Position numbers and translations under genes: made by a program. The notes beneath the pieces were generated by a model that did no database searches, had not been told where the DNA came from, and saw only the letters and a program-made list of their open reading frames with translations. A stretch of DNA of 64,000 nucleotides, from contig NZ_KB906276.1 in assembly GCF_000381265.1 (NCBI RefSeq), positions 1-64,000 on the forward strand, given 5' to 3'. Source of the stretch: Curvibacter lanceolatus ATCC 14669. Its GTDB lineage: Bacteria; Pseudomonadota; Gammaproteobacteria; Burkholderiales; Burkholderiaceae_C. Numbering within the stretch: the first letter of the stretch is position 1; every line of letters begins with the position of its first letter. Below are positions 26,477-36,090 of this stretch, piece by piece.

Positions 26477-28945
26477 ATGACCTCGCCTGACAGCCGCAGC
26501 ACGGCCCCTCTTTCCGCCCTCATCATCGGCACCGGCTTTGCCGGCCTGGGGATGGCCATCGCCCTGCGCAAGGCGGGGATCCACGACTTTCTGATCGTGG
26601 AGAAGTCTCAGGACGTGGGCGGCGTGTGGCGTGACAACGCCTACCCAGGCGCGGCCTGCGATGTGCCCTCGCACCTGTACTCGTTCTCTTTCGAGCCCAA
26701 CCCCCATTGGTCACGCGTGTTTGCGCCGCAGGCCGAGATCCATGCCTATCTGCGGCACTGCGCCACCCGGTACGAGCTGCATCAGCACATCCGATTTGGC
26801 TGCGAAGTGGCCTCCGCGGCTTACGACGAAGGGACTTGCCTGTGGCGGGTCACCCTGACCGATGGCCGGGTCTTCAACTGCACATGGCTCATCAGCGGCA
26901 ACGGCCAGCTGAGCCGCCCGGCCCTGCCGGCGCTGGAGGGCCTGGCGAGCTTCAAGGGGCCCAGCTTTCACTCAGCGCACTGGGACCACGCCGTGCCGCT
27001 GGCGGGCCGACGCGTGGCCGTGGTGGGCACGGGGGCCTCGGCCATCCAGTTCGTGCCGGCCATCGCGCCGCAGGCAGGCAGCTTGCATGTGTTCCAGCGC
27101 TCACCGGCGTACATGATGCCCAGGCCGGATCGGCCCTACAGCCCGTTTGAGAAGCAACTGTTCCGCGTCGTGCCCGGCGCGGCTGCGCTGCACCGGGCCT
27201 GGATCTACCTGAAGTACGAGTCGCGGGCCCTGGCGTTCACGCGCTTCAAGGGCTTGATGAAGGGGGCCGTGGGCGCGCCCTTCCAGCGCATGCTGATGGC
27301 CCAGGTGCCTCAGGCCGATCTGCGCCAGCAACTGACGCCTGACTACCCCATCGGGTGCAAACGCATCCTGCTGAGCAGCGAGTACCTGGCCACCATAGCC
27401 CGACCCAACGTCAAGCTGCACACCACAGGCATCCGGCGCGTGCACCCGGACAGCATCGAGACCCTGGATGGCCAGCGCCACCCGGTCGATGTGATCGTGT
27501 ACGGCACCGGCTTTGCCGCGACCCAGTTCCTGTCGCCCATGCGCATCACCGGAAAGGCCGGCCTGGACCTGAACGAGGCCTGGCGCGACGGCGCGGCGGC
27601 CTACCTGGGGATGACGGTGGCCGGGTTCCCCAACTTCTTCATGCTGTATGGGCCCAACACCAACCTGGGCCACAACTCGATCGTCTACATGATCGAGAGC
27701 CAGATCGCCCATGTGATGCGCTGCATCCGCGCCGCGCGGCGTGTGGGGGCCGCCGCCATCGAGGTGGATGCCCGCCGCTACCGCGCGCATGCCCAGCAGA
27801 TGCGGGAGGCCCTGCGTCGCACGGTGTGGAACGGCTGCACCACCTGGTACACCGATGCCAACGGCAACAGCACCACCAACTGGCCCGGCTTCACCTTCAC
27901 CTACCGCTGGCAGACGCGCCATTCCAGCCTGGCGGCCTACCGCTTCGAACGGCCGCGCGGCCCCGGCCTGGGTGTGGCCGTGGCGCCCCCGCAGAGCTCC
28001 CTCGAAAGCATCCAGGCCCACTGGCTGCGGCAGTTCTTGCGGGTCAGCTTCCGCACCCTGATCGGCCCGCCTTTCGGCCCACGCCTGCAGCGCGGCGTGG
28101 TGGCCTTGTTGTCGCCCCTCATGCCGGGCGTGGGTGGGGTGCTGAGCAAGCGGCGCACCTTGGGGCGTGTGCCGACCCAGGTGGTGGCCCCCGAGCGGGG
28201 CGACATCGGAACAGCGGTGCTGTACCTGCACGGGGGGGCCTTTTGCCTGGGCGGCCCGACAAGCCACCGCAGCATCACCACCCGCCTGGCACGCGATGGC
28301 GGCTTCACCGTTCATGTGCCGGACTATCGCCTGGCGCCTGAGCACCCCCACCCCGCCCCCCTGGAGGATGCGCTTGCCGCTTACGAGGGCTTGCTTCAAC
28401 TGGGTTGGCCGGCCCAGTGCATCGTGCTGGCGGGCGACTCGGCCGGCGGGGCCCTGGCGCTGTCATTGGCACAGGCCTTGAAGCAACGCGGCCAGCCGCT
28501 GCCTGCGGCCATGCTGCTCATCTCGCCCGTGGTCGATACCACGCTGGCCACCGCCAAGGCGGCCGCCCCGCACGTGCGCGACCCCATGCTGAGAATGGGC
28601 TGGCTGGAACAGGGCTTGCGCTGGCATGGCGCGCCCCCCGCGGTGCCGAGCGTGGACGACCTGGCCGGGCTGCCGCCCCTGCTGCTGCAGGTCGGCGATC
28701 AGGAACTGCTGTTGGCGGATGCCGAACTGCTGGCCAGGCGCGCCCAAGCTGCCGGCGTGGCGTGCACCCTGGAGGTCTACCAGGGGCGCTGGCATGTGTT
28801 CCATCTTCAGGCCGCCTACCTGGCTTCTGCACGGGCCGCCTTGCAGAGCATGATCCGGTTTGCCCAGGCCCATGGTCAGGCCCGGCCCGCCAGGGCGCAG
28901 GACAGCGGCAGCTGCCGGGACTCAGGGCCGGCGCCCCGGGCCTGA
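26477..28945 (+). CDS. Baeyer-Villiger monooxygenase fused to HSL-type esterase
   Basis: This 822-aa protein joins two enzymes in one frame. Residues 1-500 form a flavin monooxygenase: FAD-binding GTGFAG (18-23), the Baeyer-Villiger fingerprint F159-x-G-x3-H165-x3-W169, and a second Rossmann motif GTGASA (184-189). Residues about 520-805 form an alpha/beta hydrolase of the hormone-sensitive lipase family: HGGAF (585-589), GDSAGG with Ser655, Asp741 and His773. A ketone oxidised to an ester or lactone could be hydrolysed by the same polypeptide. GGAG lies about 8 bases before ATG 26477; an upstream in-frame extension is not used. AraC regulator divergent. The C-terminal tail is Arg/Ala/Pro-rich. 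Confidence 0.9.
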   Translation: MTSPDSRSTAPLSALIIGTGFAGLGMAIALRKAGIHDFLIVEKSQDVGGVWRDNAYPGAACDVPSHLYSFSFEPNPHWSRVFAPQAEIHAYLRHCATRYELHQHIRFGCEVASAAYDEGTCLWRVTLTDGRVFNCTWLISGNGQLSRPALPALEGLASFKGPSFHSAHWDHAVPLAGRRVAVVGTGASAIQFVPAIAPQAGSLHVFQRSPAYMMPRPDRPYSPFEKQLFRVVPGAAALHRAWIYLKYESRALAFTRFKGLMKGAVGAPFQRMLMAQVPQADLRQQLTPDYPIGCKRILLSSEYLATIARPNVKLHTTGIRRVHPDSIETLDGQRHPVDVIVYGTGFAATQFLSPMRITGKAGLDLNEAWRDGAAAYLGMTVAGFPNFFMLYGPNTNLGHNSIVYMIESQIAHVMRCIRAARRVGAAAIEVDARRYRAHAQQMREALRRTVWNGCTTWYTDANGNSTTNWPGFTFTYRWQTRHSSLAAYRFERPRGPGLGVAVAPPQSSLESIQAHWLRQFLRVSFRTLIGPPFGPRLQRGVVALLSPLMPGVGGVLSKRRTLGRVPTQVVAPERGDIGTAVLYLHGGAFCLGGPTSHRSITTRLARDGGFTVHVPDYRLAPEHPHPAPLEDALAAYEGLLQLGWPAQCIVLAGDSAGGALALSLAQALKQRGQPLPAAMLLISPVVDTTLATAKAAAPHVRDPMLRMGWLEQGLRWHGAPPAVPSVDDLAGLPPLLLQVGDQELLLADAELLARRAQAAGVACTLEVYQGRWHVFHLQAAYLASARAALQSMIRFAQAHGQARPARAQDSGSCRDSGPAPRA

Positions 28946-28956
28946 ATCCAGCGGCG

Positions 28957-31140
28957 TCAGAACGCCATCTGCAAACCCGCCACCCATTGCCGGGCCATTC
29001 CGGGGATCACCGTCAGCGCGCCCCATGAGGCGGTGTAGTAGGTCTGGTTGAACAGGTTGTGCACGTCCAGCGTCAGCCGGGTGCGCTTGTCGAGCTGCCA
29101 ATAGGCGGTGGCCCTGACGGTGGTGTAGGCTGGCAGTCGATACGTATCGGTCGAGGTGCCGGTGCGCTCGCCCACATGAACCAGACCGGCGCCGAGGCCG
29201 TAGCGACCGCCGCCCACCGGGGCCTGGTCTTCACGGATGGCAAACAGGCCGGCGCTCACACGCGGCACGTTGAGGACCCGCTTGCCCTGCAACGCGGGGT
29301 TGTTGTCGCGGGTGACCACCGCATCGGTGTAGGCCATGTTGGCCGTCATGCGCCAGTGCCGATCCACCTGGCCCGCCAGATCCATCTCAAGACCCTGGCT
29401 GCGGATCTCCCCTGCCGCGACGCTGAAGTTGGCGTTTGTCGGGCTGCGGGTCAGCACATTGCTCTTGCGGATGTCGAACAGCGCCAGGCTCGCGCTCAGG
29501 CCTTGATCGGCTGACTGCCACTTGGCGCCCAGCTCCAGAGCCTGGCCTTTCTGGGGATCGAATGCCTGGCCATTTTCATCCGTGCCGGCGTTGGGGCGGA
29601 ACGTGCGCCCGGCAGAGGCATACACCGAGGTGTTCGCATTGATCAGGTAGCTCACACCGAGGCGGGGGGTGGCGGCCGAGTGGTTCTGAACCTGGCGCGT
29701 GCCGAGCAGTCGATTGACGCTGTCCTGGTGGAAGCGGTCAACGCGCAGGCCGGCCAGCAACTTCCATTGGGCGCTCAGGTCGATCTGATCCTGGACGAAG
29801 AGGCCGGTCGCCTTTTGCTGATCACCCAGGTCGTAGCCAGGCGTCAGGTTGCCGGGCGCCTGGTTGTAGACGGGGTTGTAGATGTTGATGGCAAAGGGCT
29901 GCTGACTCAGGTTCGAGTAGCGGATGTCCTGCGCGGTGCTCAGGCGCCAGGTCTCCACCCCGGTCAGAAGCGTATGGGTGTAGCCCCCCAGCTGCAGCTT
30001 TCCTTCGATCTCGGTCTGCAGAGACACGTCTCGGGCGGGCAAGCTTCTCCAACTGTCTCTGCGGGTCAGCGTTCGACCGTCCGCAGCCAGCGATCCGACC
30101 AGATCGATCGCCGAACCATAGAACTGGGTGTCGCGGTACGAGGCGCCGGTCCGGCTCCTCCAGCCGTTGCCGAAATCGTGATCCAGCGTGAGCTGGTGGG
30201 TGTCGCCATTGACATGCAGGTTGGAGCGGCTGGGATCGCCGAGGTAGCGGTCAGAAGGCAAGGCGCCGACATTGCCGTTGACCTGGATGATGCCCCGGTC
30301 CAGGGGCGTGCGTATGCGGATGAACTCAGCTTCGTAGTTCAGGATGGTGTTCGGACCCAGGTTCACGGTGACGGCCGGGGCCACCACCATTTTGCTGTTG
30401 TCCACCAGCGAGCTGCGGCTGGCGCCATCCTCGGCCGCGATGTTCAGCCGGTAGGCCACGGCAGAGTTGATCGGCCCGGTGCTGTCCAGGGTGGCCCGCC
30501 GATAGCCCAATCCACCCGCCTGGACGCCCACCTTGTGGGCCGGCGTGAACTGCGGCTTCTTGGTGACCACGTTGAGCGTGCCCCCTGGCTCGCTGCTGCC
30601 GTACAAGGCTGCGGCTGGGCCTTTGAGAAATTCGATGCGCTCCACCGACGCCATGTCGCGCTGCGGCCCGTAACCCCGGTTGGAGGCAAAGCCGTTGAGA
30701 AGTTGGCCCCCGTCGGTGTTGCTGAAACCGCGGATAGCGTAGTTGTCCCAAGTGCCCCCGAAGTCGTTCAGGCGGGTGATGCCGCTCACGAAATCCACGG
30801 TGTCGGCCAACCGTGTGGCGCCCAGATCTTCCATGAGCTGCTGGGGCACGACCCTGACGGATTGGGGGGTTTCCAACAAGGGGGTGTCGGTGCGCGTGGC
30901 GGCCGTGTTAGCCCGAGCGCCTTGATAGCCCCGGCTGCTGCGGCCCTCCTGGATCTGGACCTCCTTCAGGGATGACACAGAGCGCTCGTCCTGGGCCTCT
31001 TCGGCCTGAGCGGATGCGTTGGCCGCAGCGCACCATCCGCAGGCCAGAAGAGCGGCATGGGCGATCAATCTGCGCGATGGAAGCGGGCTGCGAAAGCTTG
31101 GGGTGGCAACGGAGAAACGATGTGAAATCACACGTGGCAT
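28957..31140 (-). CDS. TonB-dependent siderophore receptor
   Basis: This 727-aa outer-membrane receptor has an export signal ending near residue 46, a plug domain (LLETPQSVRVVPQQLMEDLGATRLADTVDFVSGIT; YAIRGFSNTDGGQLLNGF) and a 22-strand-type barrel ending in the aromatic residue of GLQMAF. The plug wording matches the FpvA/FhuE-type siderophore receptor family. It imports ferric siderophores or a related chelate with TonB energy. No siderophore synthesis or ABC importer genes are adjacent, so it may use foreign siderophores. A Fur-like box lies about 70-90 bases upstream. Confidence 0.9.
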   Translation of the reverse strand: MPRVISHRFSVATPSFRSPLPSRRLIAHAALLACGWCAAANASAQAEEAQDERSVSSLKEVQIQEGRSSRGYQGARANTAATRTDTPLLETPQSVRVVPQQLMEDLGATRLADTVDFVSGITRLNDFGGTWDNYAIRGFSNTDGGQLLNGFASNRGYGPQRDMASVERIEFLKGPAAALYGSSEPGGTLNVVTKKPQFTPAHKVGVQAGGLGYRRATLDSTGPINSAVAYRLNIAAEDGASRSSLVDNSKMVVAPAVTVNLGPNTILNYEAEFIRIRTPLDRGIIQVNGNVGALPSDRYLGDPSRSNLHVNGDTHQLTLDHDFGNGWRSRTGASYRDTQFYGSAIDLVGSLAADGRTLTRRDSWRSLPARDVSLQTEIEGKLQLGGYTHTLLTGVETWRLSTAQDIRYSNLSQQPFAINIYNPVYNQAPGNLTPGYDLGDQQKATGLFVQDQIDLSAQWKLLAGLRVDRFHQDSVNRLLGTRQVQNHSAATPRLGVSYLINANTSVYASAGRTFRPNAGTDENGQAFDPQKGQALELGAKWQSADQGLSASLALFDIRKSNVLTRSPTNANFSVAAGEIRSQGLEMDLAGQVDRHWRMTANMAYTDAVVTRDNNPALQGKRVLNVPRVSAGLFAIREDQAPVGGGRYGLGAGLVHVGERTGTSTDTYRLPAYTTVRATAYWQLDKRTRLTLDVHNLFNQTYYTASWGALTVIPGMARQWVAGLQMAF

Positions 31141-31210
31141 GAGGAACGGGGATCAGGGTTGAGTGACACCAGAGGCCCGGGCCTCTGCGCAAGGCCGTGA
31201 TCATAGTTCA

Positions 31211-31230
31211 AATAAAAACAATTCTCATTA
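31211..31230 (-). promoter_or_regulatory. Possible Fur box upstream of the siderophore receptor
   Basis: On the minus strand the site reads TAATGAGAATTGTTTTTATT, an AT-rich stretch with about 11 of 19 matches to the Fur consensus, in a GC-rich genome. It sits upstream of a TonB-dependent receptor, where iron control is expected. Confidence 0.5.
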
Positions 31231-31411
31231 CACTTTTGGTTTGAAAGGCCGATCAAGCCGCGGTAAAGATTCCGCCAACAGGCTCGGTCACCCCCGTGGC
31301 TGTGCCGCAGGCGTGCACGTGCTGAGCCTGTACGGTGCGCCGGACGCAGCCACGCCATGCAAGGCAGCGCCCCCAGCGAGGCCCTGCCCCCAGGCAAGCG
31401 CCTGGACTGGC

Positions 31412-32131
31412 TCAGACTCCCAGATAGGTTTTCCAGAGGCTGCGGTCACCATCCAGCGCCGCAGAACTGCCTTGCCACACGACGCGGCCCCGCTCCAGGA
31501 TGAAGTGCCGGTCTGCCAGGCGCAACAGCCGGTCCACGTACTTGTCGACCACCAGAATCGTCTGCCCCGCCTCGCGCAACTGCGCCAGGCACTGCCAGAT
31601 TTCCTCCCGGATCACCGGGGCCAGGCCTTCAGTCGCCTCGTCCAGGATCAACAGACGCGGGTTGGTGGACAACGCACGCCCGATGGCCAGCATCTGCTGC
31701 TCGCCACCCGACAGCTGGTTGCCCATGTTCTGAGCCCGTTCCTTGAGCCGGGGAAACATGCGGTAGATGCGCTCCACGGTCCAGCTGTCTCGCTGGCCGT
31801 TTCGGTTGTCGGCAAAGGCGACCAGGTGCTCGTGCACCGTCAGGTTGGGAAAGCACTGCCGGCCTTCCGGGACCACGGCGATGCCCAGGCGGGCAATGGC
31901 GTCGGGGCGCAAGCCGTTGATGGGCTCGCCGCCAAAGCGGATCGTGCCCTGGCGGGTGAGCAAGTCGCCGATCAGGGTCTTGATGGTGGTGCTCTTGCCC
32001 ATGCCATTGCGGCCCAGCAGCGTCACCACCTGACCGGTTGCAATCTCCAGGTCGATCCCGAACAGGACCTGGCTGGCGCCGTAGCCAGCCGCCAGGCCGC
32101 TGGCACTGAGAAGAGGAATGGGCACACTCAT
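31412..32131 (-). CDS. livF: Branched-chain-type ABC transporter ATP-binding protein (LivF)
   Basis: This 239-aa ATPase has Walker A GRNGMGKST, signature LSGGEQQMLAIGRAL and Walker B LLILDEATEGLAP. It is the second ATPase of a HAAT-type importer. The start overlaps the stop of the LivG gene by 4 bases. It is the last gene of the dioxygenase-transporter block. In this setting the importer likely carries an aromatic acid rather than leucine; this is inferred from the adjacent Rieske oxygenase genes. Confidence 0.92.
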   Translation of the reverse strand: MSVPIPLLSASGLAAGYGASQVLFGIDLEIATGQVVTLLGRNGMGKSTTIKTLIGDLLTRQGTIRFGGEPINGLRPDAIARLGIAVVPEGRQCFPNLTVHEHLVAFADNRNGQRDSWTVERIYRMFPRLKERAQNMGNQLSGGEQQMLAIGRALSTNPRLLILDEATEGLAPVIREEIWQCLAQLREAGQTILVVDKYVDRLLRLADRHFILERGRVVWQGSSAALDGDRSLWKTYLGV

Positions 32132-32886
32132 GCTGCGGCCTCCGTGGTTTCTGTGCCGAGGTAGACGGCCTGCACCTGCGGGTGGTTGCGGATGGTCTCC
32201 ACATCCCCCGAGACCAGCACCTTGCCGTAAACCAGCACGGTGATGCGGTCGGCCAAAGCAAAGACCGCCTTCATGTCGTGTTCGATCAGCAAGATCGCCA
32301 TGTCCCGGCGCAAGGTGTGGATCAGCTCGGTCATGCGTTCACTGTCCTCGGGGCCCATGCCGGCCATGGGTTCATCCAGCAACAACAGCTTGGGCCTGGC
32401 TGCCAGGGCCAGGGCCACATCAAGCTGGCGTTGCGCCCCGTGGGGCAAGGTGCCGGCGATGCGTTGCAGGGCGTGTTCCAGCCCCACGCGTGCCGCCAGC
32501 ACGCGGGCGGCCTCGCCCAGCGCCTGATCGCGTCGGCGGTCGGCCAAAAAGCGCAGGCTGCTGCCCGATTGGGCCTGCACGGCCAGCATCAGGTTGTCGA
32601 TCACCGTGGCCTTGGGAAAGATGCTGGTGATCTGGAAGCAACGCGACAAACCTGCCCGGATGCGGGCATCCATGGGCAGTGGCGTGAGATCGGTGCCGTC
32701 GAGTTCGATGCGACCTGCATCGGGCTGGTGCAGCCCCGAGATCAGGTTGACGAAGGTCGATTTACCGGCCCCATTGGGCCCGATCAGGGCATGGATCTCA
32801 CCGGGGCGTACCTCCAGCGACACATGGTCGGTTGCCAGCAGGGCGCCAAAGCGCTTGACGAGTCCGTTGACGACAAACAGGCTCAT
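32128..32886 (-). CDS. livG: Branched-chain-type ABC transporter ATP-binding protein (LivG)
   Basis: This 252-aa ATPase has Walker A GPNGAGKST, Walker B LLLLDEPMAGMGPED and the LivG-type C-terminus (VLVYGKVLVSGDVETIRNHPQVQAVYLG). The signature motif is degenerate in the usual LivG manner (LPHGAQRQLDVALAL). The ATG at 32886 overlaps the LivM stop (ATGA); a longer upstream open frame in this register only shadows LivM. The partner ATPase LivF overlaps its 3' end. Confidence 0.92.
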   Translation of the reverse strand: MSLFVVNGLVKRFGALLATDHVSLEVRPGEIHALIGPNGAGKSTFVNLISGLHQPDAGRIELDGTDLTPLPMDARIRAGLSRCFQITSIFPKATVIDNLMLAVQAQSGSSLRFLADRRRDQALGEAARVLAARVGLEHALQRIAGTLPHGAQRQLDVALALAARPKLLLLDEPMAGMGPEDSERMTELIHTLRRDMAILLIEHDMKAVFALADRITVLVYGKVLVSGDVETIRNHPQVQAVYLGTETTEAAA

Positions 32887-33875
32887 GCACCTTCTCCCTT
32901 GGTCAGCACGGCACCCGCCGGTTCGGCGGGCAGTGGCCGTCTTGGCAGGCGCCAGTGCTCGGCCACGCTGGCCAGACCGCGCGGCGCCACAAACACAATC
33001 ACGATCAGCAGCAGGCCCAGCGGCAGGTGCCAGTACTCCGTGAACTGCTTGACCAGTTCCTCCAGCCCGATCCAGACCACGGCGCCCACCGGGCCACCCC
33101 AGCGCAGGCCCACGCCACCGATCACCACCATGACGATGAGCGTGGCGGACTGGGTCCAGTGCATCACCGACGGGCTGACGAAGGCGTTGTGCGACACCAG
33201 CAAGGCCCCCGCCAGGCCCGCCAGGGCACCCGAGAGTGCAAACGCCACCAGCATCAGCTTGAACACCGGGTAGCCCATGGCACGCATGCGTGTCTCGTTG
33301 TCGCGCAAGCCCATCAGGGCGTGGCCGAAGCGGGAATGCGTGGCGCGGTTGAGCCCCACCATCACCAGCGCCAGCAAGCCCAGCACCACCCAGTAGAAGG
33401 TGGCCTCGTCTGCGCTGTCCAGGCCCAGCCCGAAACTGGGGCGGGCCATCAGGTTGTAACCGTCGTCGCCCCCATAGATGCGCAGCGACAAGGCCACGTA
33501 GTACAGCATCTGGGCAAAGGCCAGCGTGCTCATGATCAGGTAGACGCCCCGCGTGCGCAGGGCAATCAAGCCGATCAGTGCCGCCACCAGGCCGGCGACG
33601 ACCATGGCTGCGGGCCACAGGATCCAGGCCGACTCGACGCCGGCGTCGGACAGGGCCACCAGCGCGTAAGCGCCCACCCCCAGAAAGCCCGCATGGCCCA
33701 GCGCGGCCATGCCGCCAAACCCGAGGATGAAATTGAGGCTGGCCGCCGCCAACGCAAAAATCATGGCCCGCCGCACGAAGCTGACATAGAAGTCCAGCCC
33801 GAGCGACGACGCCACCAGGGGGAACAGCGCCAGCAACGCGCAAACGACCCAGGGAATCCAACGTTCAAATTTCAT
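32883..33875 (-). CDS. livM: Branched-chain-type ABC transporter permease (LivM)
   Basis: This permease of about 330 aa has eight or more hydrophobic segments and the LivM motif region RDNETRMRAMGYPVFKLMLVAFALSGALAGLAGAL. ATG 33875 is chosen because GGAGG is 8 bases upstream; two earlier in-frame codons (33896, 33881) are too near or overlap LivH. It lies 13 bases after LivH and overlaps LivG by 4 bases. Confidence 0.9.
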   Translation of the reverse strand: MKFERWIPWVVCALLALFPLVASSLGLDFYVSFVRRAMIFALAAASLNFILGFGGMAALGHAGFLGVGAYALVALSDAGVESAWILWPAAMVVAGLVAALIGLIALRTRGVYLIMSTLAFAQMLYYVALSLRIYGGDDGYNLMARPSFGLGLDSADEATFYWVVLGLLALVMVGLNRATHSRFGHALMGLRDNETRMRAMGYPVFKLMLVAFALSGALAGLAGALLVSHNAFVSPSVMHWTQSATLIVMVVIGGVGLRWGGPVGAVVWIGLEELVKQFTEYWHLPLGLLLIVIVFVAPRGLASVAEHWRLPRRPLPAEPAGAVLTKGEGA

Positions 33876-33888
33876 GCTCATCACCTCC

Positions 33889-34809
33889 TCAGCCACGGGC
33901 CGGGAACAGGCCGGCGGGCTTGAAAGCCAGCACGCAGGCCATCAGTGCGTAAGTGGCCAGGCCTGCCATCGCAGGCGCCAGGTCAGAGACCAGTGTTGGC
34001 GACAAAAAGCTGCGCAGCAGCAGCGGCAGGAAGGCGCGGCCGATGGTGTCGACCATGCCCACCACCATTGCCGCCACGAAGGCACCGCGCACCGAACCGA
34101 TGCCGCCGATCACCAGCACCACCAGTGAGGGAATGAGGATCTCCTCACCCATGCCCACCTGCACCGCCGTCAGCGGGCCCATGAGCGCCCCCGCCAGCGC
34201 GGCCAATGCCGCCCCCAGCAAGAACACCATCGAGAACACCTGCCCGACGCGCACGCCCATGAACTCGGCCATGCGCCGGTTGGACGCCCCGGCCCGCACC
34301 AGCATGCCCACCCGGGTGTGATTGACCAGCAGGTAGAGGCCCACGGCCACCAGCACGCCAGCCGCCAGAATGAGCAATCGATAGCTGGGGTACATCAAGC
34401 CCGGCAGCAGCTCGATCGGCCCCGACAGCAGGGCCGGCGCCGAGGCCATGATCGGCGCAGCCCCCCAGATGAGCTTGACGGCGTCATCCGCCACCAGGAT
34501 CACGCCAAAGGTGGCCAACACCTGGGCCAGGTGCTCACGCCCATAGAGGCGGCGCACCAGAAACACCTCCAGCACCAATGCCAGCACCAGCACCACCGCC
34601 AGCGCGGCCAGAACGCCGATGACGAACGAACCCGTGCGCCCGTGCACATGGGCCGCCACATAGGCGCCGGCCATGAACAGTGAGCCATGGGCCAGGTTCA
34701 TCACGTCCATGATGCCGAACACCAGGGTCAAACCTGCGGCCAGCAGGAACAGCATGAAGCCGTAGCCCAGCCCGTTGAGCATCTGCTCGATGAAAAGAAT
34801 CGTGGTCAT
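33889..34809 (-). CDS. livH: Branched-chain-type ABC transporter permease (LivH)
   Basis: This 306-aa permease has multiple membrane helices and the LivH wording GLGYGFMLFLLAAGLTLVFGIMDVMNLAHGSLFM at its start, with ASNRRMAEFMGV in the middle. It lies 24 bases downstream of the binding-protein gene. With LivM it forms the membrane channel of the importer. Confidence 0.92.
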   Translation of the reverse strand: MTTILFIEQMLNGLGYGFMLFLLAAGLTLVFGIMDVMNLAHGSLFMAGAYVAAHVHGRTGSFVIGVLAALAVVLVLALVLEVFLVRRLYGREHLAQVLATFGVILVADDAVKLIWGAAPIMASAPALLSGPIELLPGLMYPSYRLLILAAGVLVAVGLYLLVNHTRVGMLVRAGASNRRMAEFMGVRVGQVFSMVFLLGAALAALAGALMGPLTAVQVGMGEEILIPSLVVLVIGGIGSVRGAFVAAMVVGMVDTIGRAFLPLLLRSFLSPTLVSDLAPAMAGLATYALMACVLAFKPAGLFPARG

Positions 34810-34833
34810 GTTCCGCGCCTTCTGCCGTGGGGC

Positions 34834-36033
34834 TTACTTCATCCTGCACTGCTCGTGGTAGGCATCGCTGTGGCCCTTGAGGACGGTGGTCAGGGTCTTG
34901 TTGGTGATCTGCCCCTGCGCGTTCTTGCCGATCACCCGCAGGTAGTAGTCCTGCACCGGGAAGTTGTTGTTGCCGTACTTGAAGGGGCCCCGCACAGATT
35001 CAAAGTTGGCGGCCTTCAGGGCTTTGAGCACCGCGGGCTTGTCGTCCACCTTGCCCTTCACATCGCGCACCGCGGCGTCCATGGCCAGGATGGCGTCGTA
35101 GGCTTGCGCGGCATAGAAGGTGGGATAGCGGTTGTAGGCTTTGCGGAACTCGCTGACAAACTTCTGGTTGGCGGCGCCGGGCAGGTCGTGCGACCACTGC
35201 GAGGTGCTGAACAGCCCCAGCATCGGCTCGCCCACGGCGGCAATGGTGTCTTCATCGGCCGAGGCCGGGCTGGTCACCAGCACCGTGTCCTTGGACAGCC
35301 CAGAGGCTACAAACTGCTTGATGAAGTTGATGCCCATGGCCCCCGGCAGAAAGAAGTACACCGCCGCGGGCTTGCTGGCGCGCATCTCGGCCAGTTCGGC
35401 GGCGTAGTCGAGCTGCCCCACCTTGCTGTAGACCTCGGCCACGACCTCGCCCTTGTAGCGCCGCTTGAAGCCGGTGAGGTGGTCGCGCCCGGCGGGGTAG
35501 TTGGGGGCGATGATGAAGGCGTTCTTGTAGCCCTTGTCCGTGGCGTGCTGGCCGGCGGCCTCGTCCCAGGTGTCGTTCTGGTAGCTCAGGCCGAAGAAGT
35601 AGGGGTTGCACTGAGCGCCCGCATACTGGCTCGGGCCCGGGTTGCTGGTGATGAAGGGCACCTTGGCCGCGAACAAGGCCGGGCCGACTGCCAGCGCCAC
35701 GTTCGAGGGGGTGGGGCCCGTGAAGAAGCTGATCTTGCTCTGCTGGATCAGGCGGTCGACGGCCTGCTTGGCCTGGTCCGGGCTGCCAGCGGTGTCCATC
35801 TGGATGAACTCTGCCGGCAAGCCGCCAAGCTTGTTGCCCAGCAACTTGGCCGCGAGGTTGATCCCGTCGCGCGCCTCGGCGCCACCGGTGGCAAACGGCC
35901 CCGAGATGTCGAGCGCGACACCGACCTTGATCGCATCTGCCGCGTGGGCTGCGGCCCATTGACTGCAGGCCAGGGCGGCGACGATGGCGAGACGGCTCAG
36001 GGGCGAAGCCTTGAAAACAGATTGAGATGGCAT
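34834..36033 (-). CDS. ABC transporter substrate-binding protein (LivK family)
   Basis: This 399-aa periplasmic binding protein has a signal peptide of about 31 residues (ending AAAHA-AD) and the type I fold wording IKVGVALDISGPFATGGAEARDGINLAAK, GPTPSNVALAVGPALF and a long C-lobe. Relatives bind branched amino acids, amides, urea or aromatic acids. It is 57 bases downstream of the Rieske ferredoxin gene, so it is probably transcribed with the oxygenase and may bring in the oxygenase substrate. Confidence 0.9.
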   Translation of the reverse strand: MPSQSVFKASPLSRLAIVAALACSQWAAAHAADAIKVGVALDISGPFATGGAEARDGINLAAKLLGNKLGGLPAEFIQMDTAGSPDQAKQAVDRLIQQSKISFFTGPTPSNVALAVGPALFAAKVPFITSNPGPSQYAGAQCNPYFFGLSYQNDTWDEAAGQHATDKGYKNAFIIAPNYPAGRDHLTGFKRRYKGEVVAEVYSKVGQLDYAAELAEMRASKPAAVYFFLPGAMGINFIKQFVASGLSKDTVLVTSPASADEDTIAAVGEPMLGLFSTSQWSHDLPGAANQKFVSEFRKAYNRYPTFYAAQAYDAILAMDAAVRDVKGKVDDKPAVLKALKAANFESVRGPFKYGNNNFPVQDYYLRVIGKNAQGQITNKTLTTVLKGHSDAYHEQCRMK

Positions 36034-36090
36034 GCGGGCTCTCCTGTGGTGCGAAATGAAATCGAAAGGGAAAAAACGCTGACGGGGGTC

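Noticed and set aside
31412-36033. Labelling the Liv operon as a leucine importer
   Set aside because: The family alone does not give the ligand; the adjacent Rieske oxygenase genes make an aromatic acid more likely, so I kept only the family name.
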